Below, piece by piece: positions 1 to 8,937 of a DNA stretch of 64,000 nt (position 1 is its first letter; the number at the start of each line of letters is the position of its first letter). The stretch covers positions 9,098-73,097 of the forward strand of contig DATGGU010000002.1 in the NCBI GenBank assembly GCA_035308365.1. Reading direction: 5' to 3'. The stretch comes from PALSA-505 sp035308365. Its GTDB lineage: Bacteria; Actinomycetota; Actinomycetes; Streptosporangiales; Streptosporangiaceae. Both the position numbers and the translations under genes were made by a program. The notes below the pieces were generated by a model. The model ran no database searches. It was not told where the DNA came from and saw nothing but the letters and a program-made list of their open reading frames with translations.

Positions 1-88
1 GCTGGGGCATGGATACCGAGACCGCCATGGTCTTCCCGACTCCCTCTGTTGCCGTGCTACTTGGTCATTGTCCGCTATGAGCCAGCGC

Positions 89-1489
89 TTACGCGTGCAC
101 GTGCAGTGGCTTGCCCGCGAGCGCGAGGTGCGCCTCGCCAAGGATCTCCGACTGGGTGGGGTGTGGATGGATGAGCTGTGCCACGTCGGCCGGCACGGCT
201 TCCCAGTTGTAGATGAGCTGGCCCTCGGCGATCAGCTCGCCCACCCGGGCGCCGACCAGGTGGATGCCGAGCACGGGCCCTGGCTGGCCACCTTCGGTGT
301 CCGGTGCGGTGGCGATGACCTTGGCCGAGCCCTGCGTCTGCAGGATCACGCTCTTGCCGTTGCCGCCGAGCGGGTAGTTGAACTCCACGGTCTTGATCCC
401 GCGCTCGGCCGCGGTGGCCGAGGTGATCCCCACCGAGGCGACCTCGGGGTCGGAGTAGGTGATCCGCGGCACTCCGTCGTAGTCGATCGGCGTGACCGGC
501 AGCCCGCTCAGCCGCTCCGCGACCAGGATGCCCTCGGCGAAGCCGGCGTGCGCCAGTTGCGGGCCTGGGGTCAGGTCACCGACGGCGGAGATCGTCGGCA
601 CGTTGGTGGCGCAGTAGGGGTCCACCCGGACGAAGCCGCGCTCCATGATCAGGCCGACGTCCTCGTAGCCGAAGCCGGCCGACACCGGCCCGCGGCCGAC
701 CGCGACCAGGAGCAGTTCGGCGTCGAGCGTCTTGCCGCCCTCCAGGGTGACGGTCACGCCGTTGCCGGTGTCCTTGACGCCCTCGAACCTGGCGCCGAGC
801 TCGAAGGAGATGCCGCGGCGCCGGAAGGCCCGCTCGAGCTGCCGCGAGCTTGCCTCCTCCTCGAGCGGCAGCAGGTGCGGCAGCATTTCCACGATGGTCA
901 CCTCGGCGCCGAAGGACCGCCAGACGCTGGCGAACTCCACGCCGATGACACCGCCGCCGAGAATGATCACCGAGCCGGGCACCCGGTCCAGGGTGAGCGC
1001 ATGGTCGCTGGTGATCACCCGGTTGCCGTCGATCTCAAGGCCGGGCAGGCTGCGCGGCTGGGACCCGGTGGCCAGCACGATGTGCTCGCCCTCGTAGACG
1101 GTGTTGCCGACCTGGACCTGGGTGGAGGAAATCAGCCGGCCGTCGCCGATGACCGTCTCCACCTTGCGGCTGGCGATGGTGGACTGCAGCCCCTTCCAGA
1201 GCCGGTCCACCACCTTGTCCTTGTACGCGTTCACCCCGTCGATGTCCACGCCGTCGAAGGTGGTCTTGATCCCGAAGGACCCGCTCTCCTTGGACAGATC
1301 CGCCACCTCGGCCGCGTGCAGCAGGGCCTTGGTCGGGATGCAGCCCCGGTGCAGGCAGGTGCCGCCGACCTTGTCCCGCTCGATGAGCGCCACACGCTTG
1401 CCGAGCTCGGCCGCTCGCAGCGCGCAGGCATACCCTCCGCTCCCGCCGCCGAGCACGACGATGTCGTAAAGCCCGCTCGCTTCCGCCAC
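89..1489 (-). CDS. lpdA: dihydrolipoyl dehydrogenase (E3)
   Basis: Flavoprotein that reoxidises dihydrolipoamide in 2-oxoacid dehydrogenase complexes with NAD+ as acceptor. Seen: FAD dinucleotide motif GGGSGG (about residues 14-19), the redox disulfide in GGTCLHRGCIPTK (Cys45/Cys50), a second dinucleotide motif GGGVIGVEFAS for NAD, and a C-terminal HPHPTQSE carrying the His-Glu pair. The 466 aa length is normal for E3. I start at the GTG at 1489 because AAGGAG sits six bases upstream; a TTG at 1513 would add eight residues. The E1 partner aceE is also in this window but 49 kb away, so they are not in one operon. Identity is secure. Confidence 0.95.
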   Translation of the reverse strand: MAEASGLYDIVVLGGGSGGYACALRAAELGKRVALIERDKVGGTCLHRGCIPTKALLHAAEVADLSKESGSFGIKTTFDGVDIDGVNAYKDKVVDRLWKGLQSTIASRKVETVIGDGRLISSTQVQVGNTVYEGEHIVLATGSQPRSLPGLEIDGNRVITSDHALTLDRVPGSVIILGGGVIGVEFASVWRSFGAEVTIVEMLPHLLPLEEEASSRQLERAFRRRGISFELGARFEGVKDTGNGVTVTLEGGKTLDAELLLVAVGRGPVSAGFGYEDVGLIMERGFVRVDPYCATNVPTISAVGDLTPGPQLAHAGFAEGILVAERLSGLPVTPIDYDGVPRITYSDPEVASVGITSATAAERGIKTVEFNYPLGGNGKSVILQTQGSAKVIATAPDTEGGQPGPVLGIHLVGARVGELIAEGQLIYNWEAVPADVAQLIHPHPTQSEILGEAHLALAGKPLHVHA

Positions 1490-1535
1490 TGAACGCTCCT
1501 TGTCTGGTGTCAACGCCCTCTGTCAGCGGCCGGGC

Positions 1536-3107
1536 CTACAAGAGCCCGTCCGCGACGTCGAGGGCGATCTGGGTGAGGGTGCGCACGGCCGCCCCCGTCC
1601 CGCCCTTGGGTGTGTACCCATGGGCATCATCTTCGTTGAAGGCAGGACCGGCGATGTCCAGGTGCGCCCACCGGGTCTGCCCGGTCACGAACTCGCGCAG
1701 GAAAAGCCCACCGACCAGCATCCCACCGCTGCGATCCGGCGAGACGTTGGCCAGGTCGGCCACCTCGGAGTCCAGCCCGTCGCGCAGCTCGTCCGGCAGC
1801 GGCATCGGCCAGAACGCCTCGCCGGCCCGGCGGGCCGACGCGACGATCCCGTCGCGCACCTCGTCGTGGTTGGCCATGACACCGGCCGTGCGCCGGCCGA
1901 GTGCGACCGTCTGCGCGCCGGTGAGCGTGGCCACGTCCACCAGCAGGTCGGGCGAGTCGCCGAGCGCCCGGTCCAGGGCGTCGGCCAGCACCAGCCTGCC
2001 TTCGGCGTCGGTGTTCAGCACCTCGACCGTCTTGCCGCCGTGGATGGTGATGATGTCGGCCGGGCGCTGGGCTCGGCCGCCCGGCATGTTTTCCGCGCTG
2101 GCCAGGTACCCGACGACGTTGACCACGGGGCGCAGGTCGGCGATCGCCTGCATGGCGCCGAGCACGGCGGCGGCGCCGGCCATGTCCGACTTCATGTGCT
2201 CCATCGACTTGGGCGGCTTGAGCGACAGGCCGCCGGAGTCGAACGTGATGCCTTTGCCGGCGAACACCACGGTCTTGACCGCGCCGGGATGGCGGTAGCC
2301 GAGCCGCACCAGGCGGGGCGGATGCACCGAGCCCTGGCCTACCGCGAGGATGCCGCCGTAGCCATCCTCGGCCAGCGCTTCTTCGTCGAGCACCTCGACG
2401 TCCAGCCCGCGGGCGGCCGCGACCTTCTCCGCCTCGTCGGCCAGGGTGGCCGGCACCAGGTGCGAGGGACCGGTGTTGACCATGTCACGCACCAGCGCCA
2501 CCGCGTCGGCCAGTGCCTGCGCCCGGTGCGCCGCGGCCGGTGTGGGCACGCCGTCGCCGCAGACCGTCAGCTCCAGATCCGGCGGCGCGGCCACGGTCGT
2601 GCGGTAGCGGGAGAACACGTAGCCGCCGAGCAGGCCACCGAGCGCGGCCGCTTCGGCCTCGGTGTCGTCGCGGGCCGGCAGGGCGAGCGCGACGCGGTAG
2701 ACGCCGGCCATGCCGTGACCGGGGACGGCCTTTGCCAGCGGCTCGACGATCTCACGAAGGGCTGCTCCCGCGGCCCGGCGCAGCAGTTCCGGGTCGAAGG
2801 CAGGAACCTGCTCAGCCATGGCCTGCCCGCCGGGCTTGCCGAGCCCGGCGGCCACGATGAGGGGGGCGACAGCGGCGGGGGATGACCCGCCGGACAGCGG
2901 CCCCGACGCGACCTTCGTGGTTTCCTCGGCTTTGCCGGTCGCGCCGAGAGCGGTGAGTGCGGAGATCAGCGTGCCGCCGAGGGCGTCGTCGATCGGTTCG
3001 GCACCGGGGGCGAGCCGGGGTCCTTCCGCACCCTCGATGATCCCGACGACGATCGCGTCGGGCCGGGTGTTGCCGGATGCTTCGCTGGTCAGCAGTCTCG
3101 TGGTCAC
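1536..3107 (-). CDS. pepA: leucyl aminopeptidase (M17 family)
   Basis: Cytosolic two-metal aminopeptidase that releases N-terminal residues from peptides. Seen: the M17 signature NTDAEGRLVLADAL, the metal and lysine motif FAGKGITFDSGGLSLKP, and SDMAGAAAV, all in the C-terminal half; the N-terminal macro-like domain is more divergent. At 523 aa it has the usual family length. The start is a GTG at 3107 with no strong ribosome site, so a shift of a few codons is possible. It lies 46 bp upstream of lpdA on the same strand and may be cotranscribed with it. Confidence 0.93.
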   Translation of the reverse strand: MTTRLLTSEASGNTRPDAIVVGIIEGAEGPRLAPGAEPIDDALGGTLISALTALGATGKAEETTKVASGPLSGGSSPAAVAPLIVAAGLGKPGGQAMAEQVPAFDPELLRRAAGAALREIVEPLAKAVPGHGMAGVYRVALALPARDDTEAEAAALGGLLGGYVFSRYRTTVAAPPDLELTVCGDGVPTPAAAHRAQALADAVALVRDMVNTGPSHLVPATLADEAEKVAAARGLDVEVLDEEALAEDGYGGILAVGQGSVHPPRLVRLGYRHPGAVKTVVFAGKGITFDSGGLSLKPPKSMEHMKSDMAGAAAVLGAMQAIADLRPVVNVVGYLASAENMPGGRAQRPADIITIHGGKTVEVLNTDAEGRLVLADALDRALGDSPDLLVDVATLTGAQTVALGRRTAGVMANHDEVRDGIVASARRAGEAFWPMPLPDELRDGLDSEVADLANVSPDRSGGMLVGGLFLREFVTGQTRWAHLDIAGPAFNEDDAHGYTPKGGTGAAVRTLTQIALDVADGLL

Positions 3108-3143
3108 CCGTCAGATGCTAGTGCCTGTGCGTACCAGGAAATG

Positions 3144-3180
3144 ACCGTACGGTCCGGGCAACATGCCCGGACCGTACGGT
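3144..3180 (-). terminator. strong hairpin terminator
   Basis: Perfect 16-bp inverted repeat (arms 3144-3159 and 3165-3180) with a 5-nt loop aacat. It sits just past the stop of the minus-strand phosphoesterase at 3190 and before pepA. It has no long U-tract, as is common for hairpin terminators in high-GC actinomycetes. Confidence 0.75.
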
Positions 3181-3189
3181 ACCCGAAGG

Positions 3190-5007
3190 TCAGCCGCCGA
3201 GCTTGACCGTCGCGAAGTGCGGATCGGAGAAGCTGAACATGGTCATCAGGTTGCCGATGGCCGGCCGGTTCTTCGGCACGTAGACGTTCGGCGCCGGGTT
3301 CGGCAGGTTGTCCTCGCTGAACGAGGTGAGTGGGCTGAGCCCCCAGTTCGCCTCGATGAACTTCAGGATCGACACATGGTCGGTGTAGGTGTGGTCGACG
3401 TAGTCCTGCCTGGCATAGGGCGAGATCACCAGCATCGGGACGCGCGGGCCGTCACCGAAGAAGCTCACCGGCTGGATGTAGCCGGAGTCGTAGTAGCCAC
3501 CGGTCTCGTCGAAGGTGACGAAGATGGCGGTGGACTTCCACAGCTTCGGGTTGTCCTGGACGGCGGCGACCGCCCGGGCGGTGAAGGTCTCGAACGCGGC
3601 CAGCGCGGAGTAGCCGGGGTGGCCGTCGTCGTCGCCGGGCTTGAGGAACGTCACGGCCGGCAGCGTGCCGTGTGCCGCCTGGTAGATGAAGTTGCCGAGG
3701 CCGTGCTGCACGTTCTTGCGCAGGGCCGGGTTCGTCATGATCGACGTCGAGTACTGCATCGGGTCGCAGATTCCGCAGTAGGAGAAGTTTGGCTTCCCTC
3801 TGTTGTAACCCTCGCCGTAGTAGCCCCACGAGATGTGGTGGGCCGACAGCTCGTTGCCGATCGTGACGTAGTCCGTCTTCTGCGGTGGCACGGTGAACGG
3901 TGATGTGTTGACCGTGCCGTCCACGTTGTAGCCGGCGTTGTAGTTGTTGAGAATGTAGTAGCGGCCAGGCTGGCAGTTGTTCTGCACCTTGTAGGGCAGC
4001 GAGTCCAGGTAGCTGAAGACCGGCCCAACCCCTGGCTGGCTGTGGTCGGCGCACTCGGAGTAGGAACCACCCGAGTAGCCGTCCTGGGTGTAGTTGTTGT
4101 TCGTGCCCGGCTTGGGGTTGGGGTTCTCGATCTCGTTGGCCGGTGGCGTGGCTGCCTTCCCGGACTTGTCCTGGTAGGAGGCGGCGAACCCGGTGCCCAG
4201 CATGATGTGGTTGGCACCCGTGCCACCCTGCACCGCCTGGTGGTAGTTGTCGCTGATCGCGTAGTTCTGGGCCAGGTCGCGCAGGATCGGGGCGTCGCCC
4301 GCGGCCATGTTGTAGTAGCCCATCTGCAGCCCGCCCTGGTAGATCGGCGCGGGCGGCATCGCGCCGTTGTCGTCGCCGGCGGTGTTGGCCGTCCAGACGT
4401 TCAGCCTGCTGTGGTACCCGTCGGTCTGCTGGTACATCTGGTAGAAGCGGTGCAGTGGGTCGCCGACGAAGGCGCCGTAGAACTCACAGCCGCCCGTGTA
4501 CTCAAGGTGGCTGTCGAAGTAGGGCACGTACTTGGTGATCTGGTACGGCGCGCTGGCCAGGCTGGCCGGGAACCGCTTGTCCGGGACGTCGGCCTTCTGC
4601 CCGTCGCAGCCGCTGCTGACGTAGGTGGTATTGGGCCGTGGCAGGGTCTTGTAGGGACCGGTGAGCTTGGGCCGGATGCTGTAGGTCTTGGTGTCCGACG
4701 CGGTGAACTGCTCCGCCTTCCGCCAGTTGGGCCCGAGGCCGCCGTTCTTGGTGACGATCCCCTCGGACAGCAGGTTGTCGACGTGCTGCCCGCGAGGCGG
4801 CTGATATGTCGCGAAGACATTGTCGAAGCTGTGGTTCTCGCCGATGATCACGATGACGTGCTTGATCGGTGTCCGCGTGGCAGGTGCGCTGTCCCGCTGC
4901 GATGCCGCCGCGCCTCCCGAGGTCAGGGCGGTTACGCCGGTGACCACCGACGCGGTCAGCGCCACGATGCCGAGCCCACCGGCCGGGGTGAACAGTTTGC
5001 GTCTCAT
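3190..5007 (-). CDS. secreted phosphoesterase (phospholipase C / acid phosphatase family)
   Basis: Probably hydrolyses phosphate mono- or diesters outside the cell. Seen: an N-terminal export signal (MRRKLF, then a hydrophobic stretch to about residue 36), the family's metal/nucleophile motif IIGENHSFDNVFATY near residue 55, and downstream FVTFDETGGYYDSGY and RVPMLVISPYARQDYVDH, which belong to the PF04185 phosphoesterase fold. Length 605 aa. The ATG at 5007 follows AAGGAG. There is no clear twin-arginine motif, unlike the paralogue at 14049. Upstream, on the reading strand, two ATTCACG copies 22 bp apart (5053-5080) resemble PHO-box units. Substrate cannot be told from sequence. Confidence 0.85.
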   Translation of the reverse strand: MRRKLFTPAGGLGIVALTASVVTGVTALTSGGAAASQRDSAPATRTPIKHVIVIIGENHSFDNVFATYQPPRGQHVDNLLSEGIVTKNGGLGPNWRKAEQFTASDTKTYSIRPKLTGPYKTLPRPNTTYVSSGCDGQKADVPDKRFPASLASAPYQITKYVPYFDSHLEYTGGCEFYGAFVGDPLHRFYQMYQQTDGYHSRLNVWTANTAGDDNGAMPPAPIYQGGLQMGYYNMAAGDAPILRDLAQNYAISDNYHQAVQGGTGANHIMLGTGFAASYQDKSGKAATPPANEIENPNPKPGTNNNYTQDGYSGGSYSECADHSQPGVGPVFSYLDSLPYKVQNNCQPGRYYILNNYNAGYNVDGTVNTSPFTVPPQKTDYVTIGNELSAHHISWGYYGEGYNRGKPNFSYCGICDPMQYSTSIMTNPALRKNVQHGLGNFIYQAAHGTLPAVTFLKPGDDDGHPGYSALAAFETFTARAVAAVQDNPKLWKSTAIFVTFDETGGYYDSGYIQPVSFFGDGPRVPMLVISPYARQDYVDHTYTDHVSILKFIEANWGLSPLTSFSEDNLPNPAPNVYVPKNRPAIGNLMTMFSFSDPHFATVKLGG

Positions 5008-5157
5008 CAGCCTGCTCCTTTCACTCGCGGCCTCATACGCTACGCCGTGGGCGTGAATCCGCGACGTCCCGGACGTGAATCTTGCCCGGTTCTGTGACCT
5101 GGCCGGATGGCTGCGCCGTAAGGAAGTGCAATAGAGCTAACTGCCGTCATGACTCAT

Positions 5158-5175
5158 TTCTAACCGATGTTAGAA
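5158..5175. promoter_or_regulatory. palindromic operator-like site
   Basis: Perfect inverted repeat TTCTAAC-CGAT-GTTAGAA (7-bp arms, 4-bp spacer), 35 bp before the start codon of the membrane protein at 5210. AT-rich palindromes stand out in this GC-rich background. A repressor such as a metal or redox sensor is a plausible binder, but no regulator gene lies alongside. Confidence 0.45.
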
Positions 5176-5209
5176 TCGGGATGACCCAGGACAACGAAGA
5201 GGAGCACAC

Positions 5210-5983
5210 ATGGGGGCAGGAGCCCTGTTCATCGCGGTCTTTCTCGCCTGCGCCGTGGAGGCGGTCGAGGCGACCACGATCGTGCTCGCCGCCGGGACAG
5301 CGCGGGACTGGCGCTCGGCCATCACGGGGACGCTCTCGGCGCTCGCCGTGCTGGCCATCCTGGTCGCCGCGCTCGGCCCGGCTGTCTCCGCGCTGCCGTT
5401 GCGGGAGCTGCGGCTCGTGGTGGGTGCCCTGCTGCTGATCTTTGGCCTGCAGTGGCTGCGCAAGGCGATCCTGCGGGCCAGCGGCTACAAGGCCCTGCAT
5501 GACGAGAACGAGATCTACCGCAAGCAACTGGCCGCCGCGGCCACCGAGCCGGGGCAGCGGCGCGGCAGAGTACGCGACTGGTACGCCTTCACCCTCTCCT
5601 TCAAGGGAGTCCTGCTCGAAGGCCTCGAAGTGGTGTTCATCGCGCTCACCTTCGGCGGCAACGCCCACAACCTGCCGCTGGCGGCGCTGGCGGCCATCTG
5701 CGCGGTGGCCGTGGTCGCAGCCACGGGCGCCGCTGTGCGGGCGCCGCTGTCGCGGGTTCCGGAGAACACGCTGAAGTTCATCGTCGGGATCATGCTGACC
5801 GCGTTCGGCACGTTCTGGGGGGCCGAGGGGGCCGGTGCGAACTGGCCGGGGTCGGACGCGGCGCTGCTGGCCCTGGTGCCTGCCATCGCACTGTTCGCCC
5901 TCGGGCTCGTTGCCGCGCTGCGCCGGGCCAAGGCCGCCCAGGCCGCTGCCAGCGGCCGCGGGCCGGCTGCCGAGGTGGGCTGA
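5210..5983 (+). CDS. COG4280-type integral membrane protein
   Basis: Multi-pass membrane protein of the uncharacterised COG4280 type, about 257 aa. Seen: two similar halves, each beginning with an acidic membrane motif (ACAVEAVEATTIVLAAG near residues 11-27 and LLEGLEVVFIALTFGGNA near 136-153), separated by a charged loop; about six hydrophobic segments. The internal repeat with conserved acidic residues in the membrane is reminiscent of cation-exchanger folds such as GDT1/TMEM165 or LysE; that comparison is inference. The start follows GAGGAG. A small membrane protein starts 2 nt after its stop, and a ChrB-like gene lies convergently beyond it. Confidence 0.7.
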   Translation: MGAGALFIAVFLACAVEAVEATTIVLAAGTARDWRSAITGTLSALAVLAILVAALGPAVSALPLRELRLVVGALLLIFGLQWLRKAILRASGYKALHDENEIYRKQLAAAATEPGQRRGRVRDWYAFTLSFKGVLLEGLEVVFIALTFGGNAHNLPLAALAAICAVAVVAATGAAVRAPLSRVPENTLKFIVGIMLTAFGTFWGAEGAGANWPGSDAALLALVPAIALFALGLVAALRRAKAAQAAASGRGPAAEVG

Positions 5984-5984
5984 G

Positions 5985-6188
5985 ATGGGCAAGCGGCTGC
6001 GGGACTTCCTGGCCTTCCTCTATGACTTTGTGGTCGGCGACGACTGGCGGATCGCCGTCAGCGTGGTGGCCGGGCTGGCGCTGACCTACGCGGTCAGCAA
6101 GACCAGCGTGCCCGCCTGGTGGCTGCTGCCCGTACTGCTGGTGGTGATGCTGCCGGTCAGCCTCTGGCTGGCCGCCCGCCGCCGGTAG
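5985..6188 (+). CDS. small two-segment membrane protein
   Basis: A 67-residue protein starting one base after the stop of the COG4280 gene (TGAGATG), so almost certainly translated with it. It carries two hydrophobic segments, about residues 22-38 and 44-63, flanked by basic ends (MGKRLR and AARRR), which suggests both termini are cytoplasmic. Likely an accessory subunit or companion of the upstream transporter-like protein. Third-position GC is high, supporting a real gene. Function not recognised. Confidence 0.7.
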   Translation: MGKRLRDFLAFLYDFVVGDDWRIAVSVVAGLALTYAVSKTSVPAWWLLPVLLVVMLPVSLWLAARRR

Positions 6189-6197
6189 GCGCAGAGG

Positions 6198-6749
6198 TCA
6201 GCCGTTCCCGACTTCCTCGGCGTACACCCGGGCGGCGTATTCCTCCAGGGTCTTCTCACAGCCGGCCAGCGCCTGCTCCGCCTGGTCGCGCCGGGCCGCC
6301 CCGAAGACGTCGCGTTCGCGCACCCGGGCGAACCAGTTTCGCAGCTTCACCAGGTCGACCTCGTTTTCTTCGAGTTCGGCGTAGGTGAAATGGCTGGCGG
6401 TGTATTCCTTGCGCACCTGGGCCTGGAAGTCCTCGCACTTGTCGACGATTTCCTCGTACTCGTCGTCCCTGGCCGCCTGGAACGCGGCGCGCACCTCCGG
6501 CTCGCCGGCCAGCACCCGGCAGGAGAGCAGCACCGCCGTGCCGGACATCTCGATGATCTCCCGGCGGAGCTTGCGCAGGGCCCGTTCGGCGCCGCCGCTG
6601 GCGGGCAGCGCCGCGGCCGAGTTCTGCAGGTATATGGCGCCCAGGCTCTTGATCCTGCGCCATACGGCCGCGCGCAGCCTGGTCGGTTCCGGTGGCACCC
6701 GGTAGACGAGCAGCAGCCAGTTCTCGCCGTCAGCCTGCTCATCGCTCAC
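6198..6749 (-). CDS. ChrB N-terminal-domain protein
   Basis: Resembles the N-terminal domain of chromate-resistance protein ChrB: WLLLVYRVPPEPTRLRAAVW at residues 11-30, followed by RRIKSLGAIYLQNSAAALP. The C-terminal two thirds is helical and highly charged. Length 183 aa. In characterised systems ChrB is thought to sense chromate and regulate the ChrA pump; no chrA is in this window. The gene ends 9 bp from the convergent membrane-protein pair. Its role here could be regulatory, but is not established. Confidence 0.72.
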   Translation of the reverse strand: MSDEQADGENWLLLVYRVPPEPTRLRAAVWRRIKSLGAIYLQNSAAALPASGGAERALRKLRREIIEMSGTAVLLSCRVLAGEPEVRAAFQAARDDEYEEIVDKCEDFQAQVRKEYTASHFTYAELEENEVDLVKLRNWFARVRERDVFGAARRDQAEQALAGCEKTLEEYAARVYAEEVGNG

Positions 6750-6795
6750 CCGGCCATTGTCTCAACCAGCCAGCCCGGCTGCGAGAATGCCGTGC

Positions 6796-7752
6796 ATGCT
6801 GCGAACCGCATTCACCGATCTGCTCGGGGTTGACCTGCCGATCGCCGGAGCGCCGATGGCCGGGGTGGCCGGCGGCCGGCTCGCCGCGGCCGTCTCCGCC
6901 GGCGGCGGGCTCGGCATGATCGGCGTCGGGAACTCGGCCGCCCCGGAGGCGATCCTCGCCGAGGCGCAGAAGGCCCGCCAGGCTGGCCAGCGGTTCGGCA
7001 TCGGCCTGATGGGGTGGGCACTGGAGCACAATCCAGGCCAGTTCGAGGCGGCGCTCGAAGCCGGCCCGGCACTGGTGTCGGTCAGCTTCGGCGGCGACCT
7101 CGGCCGGTGGGCCGGGCGGCTGCGGGACGCCGGGGTGGTCGCCGCCACCCAGGTCGGCGACGTCGACGGCGCGAGGGCAGCGGCCGATCAGGGCGTTGAC
7201 CTGATCGTCGCCCGGGGGGCCGAGGGCGGCGGTCACGGCCTGGACGCGGTCGCCACCCTGCCGCTGCTGCAGGGCGTGCTGGACGCGGTCAGCCTGCCGG
7301 TTCTGGCCGCCGGCGGGATCGGCACCTCCCGTGGGCTGGCCGCCGTCCTGGCCGCGGGCGCGGCCGGAGCGTGGCTGGGCACCGCGCTGCTGAGCTGCCC
7401 CGAGGCGATGAACGACCCGGCGGCCCGGGCCCGGGTGCGCGCCGCCAAGGAAACCGGCACGTTCTACGGCAGGGTCTTCGACATCGCCCAGCGGATTCCG
7501 TGGCCGCCACAGTTCGGTGGCCGCGCCCTGGCCAATGACTTCAGCGAACGCTGGACCGGCCGCGAGGCCGAGCTGGCCGGCTACGAGCAGGCCGGAGCCG
7601 AGCTGGCCGCCGCCCGGAAGCGGGCCGACTACGACATCGCCTGTATCTACGCCGGCCAGGGAGCCGGGCTGGTCACCGAGGAACGCCCGGCTGCCGAGCT
7701 CGTCGCCGATCTGGCGGCCGGGGCCGAGCGGCTGCTGCGGAGCTGGGGGTAA
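6796..7752 (+). CDS. nitronate monooxygenase (2-nitropropane dioxygenase family)
   Basis: FMN-dependent TIM-barrel enzyme that oxidises alkyl nitronates. Seen: the N-terminal PIAGAPMAGVAGGRLAAAVS, the flavin-binding ARGAEGGGHGLDAV around residue 140, and VLAAGGIGTSRGLAAVLAAG near 170. I chose the ATG at 6796 (MLRTAFTDLLG...) because homologues begin there; an in-frame start at 6757 would add 13 unconserved residues. Length 318 aa. It is followed after 6 bp by a HIT-family gene, so the two are probably coexpressed. Confidence 0.87.
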   Translation: MLRTAFTDLLGVDLPIAGAPMAGVAGGRLAAAVSAGGGLGMIGVGNSAAPEAILAEAQKARQAGQRFGIGLMGWALEHNPGQFEAALEAGPALVSVSFGGDLGRWAGRLRDAGVVAATQVGDVDGARAAADQGVDLIVARGAEGGGHGLDAVATLPLLQGVLDAVSLPVLAAGGIGTSRGLAAVLAAGAAGAWLGTALLSCPEAMNDPAARARVRAAKETGTFYGRVFDIAQRIPWPPQFGGRALANDFSERWTGREAELAGYEQAGAELAAARKRADYDIACIYAGQGAGLVTEERPAAELVADLAAGAERLLRSWG

Positions 7753-7758
7753 CGCCCG

Positions 7759-8193
7759 GTGTCGGACTGCCTGTTCTGCGACATCCTCGCCGGGGACATG
7801 CCCGCCGAGTTCGTCTGGGAAGATGGCCAGGTGGCCGCCTTCCTCGACGTCAGGCCGCTGTTCAAGGGACACGTGCTGGTACTGCCGCGACGGCACTACG
7901 TGACCCTGGCGGACCTGCCCGCCGATCTGCTGACCCCGCTGTTCGCCCGGGTGCAGCAGATCAGCGCCGCGATGCCGGCCGCCTACGCGGCCCAGGGCAG
8001 CTTCGTCGCGATGAACAACATCGTCAGCCAGAGCGTCCCGCACCTGCACGTGCACGTGGTGCCGCGGACCAAGGGCGACGGGCTGCGCGGGTTCTTCTGG
8101 CCGCGCGGCCGCTACGCGAGCGACGAGGAAGCGGCCGGGTACGCGACCCGGATGCGGGAGGTGCTGATCGGCGGCACTCAGGCCAGATCGTGA
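7759..8193 (+). CDS. HIT-family nucleotide hydrolase
   Basis: Small histidine-triad protein likely to hydrolyse or transfer nucleoside phosphates. Seen: a zinc-type Cys pair CLFCDI at the start, the FLDVRPLFKGHVLVLPRRHY core, and the catalytic triad motif HLHVHVVPR near residue 94. GTG start, 144 aa, normal for the family. It follows the nitronate monooxygenase by 6 bp. Confidence 0.9.
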   Translation: MSDCLFCDILAGDMPAEFVWEDGQVAAFLDVRPLFKGHVLVLPRRHYVTLADLPADLLTPLFARVQQISAAMPAAYAAQGSFVAMNNIVSQSVPHLHVHVVPRTKGDGLRGFFWPRGRYASDEEAAGYATRMREVLIGGTQARS

Positions 8194-8240
8194 TGGCCGC
8201 ACAGGGTGAACCATTCCGCCCGGCGGTGCAGGATGGACGA

Positions 8241-8828
8241 ATGAGGGAATCTCAAGCCACGGTGGACAGCCTGCGCACGGCGATCGAGCGCAGCGGGTAC
8301 TACCCGGGCCTCGTCTCGGACGCGGTCTGCTCCGTCCTCGGCTCCGAACCCATCGTTTCCTACGTCGTTGTGCATGATGCGATGTTCGACCCGGGAATGG
8401 AGGTGCGCAGGCACATCACCGTGCTCGTGCTCACCGGCACCCGGCTGATCTACTCGCACACCGACGAGCACCCGCCCGCCGAGCCGGAGGGCCGGCCCCA
8501 GGCCGAGACGAGCACCGAGGCGGTCAAGCTCGCCAGGATCTCGTCGGTGGCGCTGACCAGGGTGGTGCCGGACCCCGCCTCCTACCTGCCCGGGGTCACC
8601 ATGCCCACCGAGGTCCTGCTCACCATCGGCTGGAACGTGCTGTCCCACGTCGAACTGGAGCCCGCGCACTGCGGGGACGAGAACTGCGACGCCGACCACG
8701 GATATACCGGCACGATCACCGCCGACGACCTGGCCCTGCGGGTCAGCGAGGCCGCCGACGGCGAGGAAGGCGTCAGCCAGGTGCTGTCCTTCGCGCGGGC
8801 GCTGTCCGAGGCGACCACCCGGCCCTGA
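8241..8828 (+). CDS. DUF5998 family protein
   Basis: Actinobacterial conserved protein of unknown role, 195 aa, in the DUF5998 family. Seen: YYPGLVSDAVCSVLGSEP near the N-terminus, a long central beta-rich region, and a cysteine-bearing stretch HCGDENCDADHGY near residue 154 that could bind a metal. I start at the ATG at 8241, preceded by GGATGGA; an earlier in-frame start at 8190 lacks support. In other actinomycetes this gene sits just before a phosphodiesterase/nucleotide pyrophosphatase gene, as it does here. Confidence 0.8.
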   Translation: MRESQATVDSLRTAIERSGYYPGLVSDAVCSVLGSEPIVSYVVVHDAMFDPGMEVRRHITVLVLTGTRLIYSHTDEHPPAEPEGRPQAETSTEAVKLARISSVALTRVVPDPASYLPGVTMPTEVLLTIGWNVLSHVELEPAHCGDENCDADHGYTGTITADDLALRVSEAADGEEGVSQVLSFARALSEATTRP

Positions 8829-8937
8829 CATATCCTGGCCCGCCGGCGGGCCACGTTGCCGACTTGCCCCGGCGGTGGCACGATGAGCGGGCAAACGATG
8901 CAGACCCCGAGCCGAAAAGAAGAAGGACTGCTCCCGG

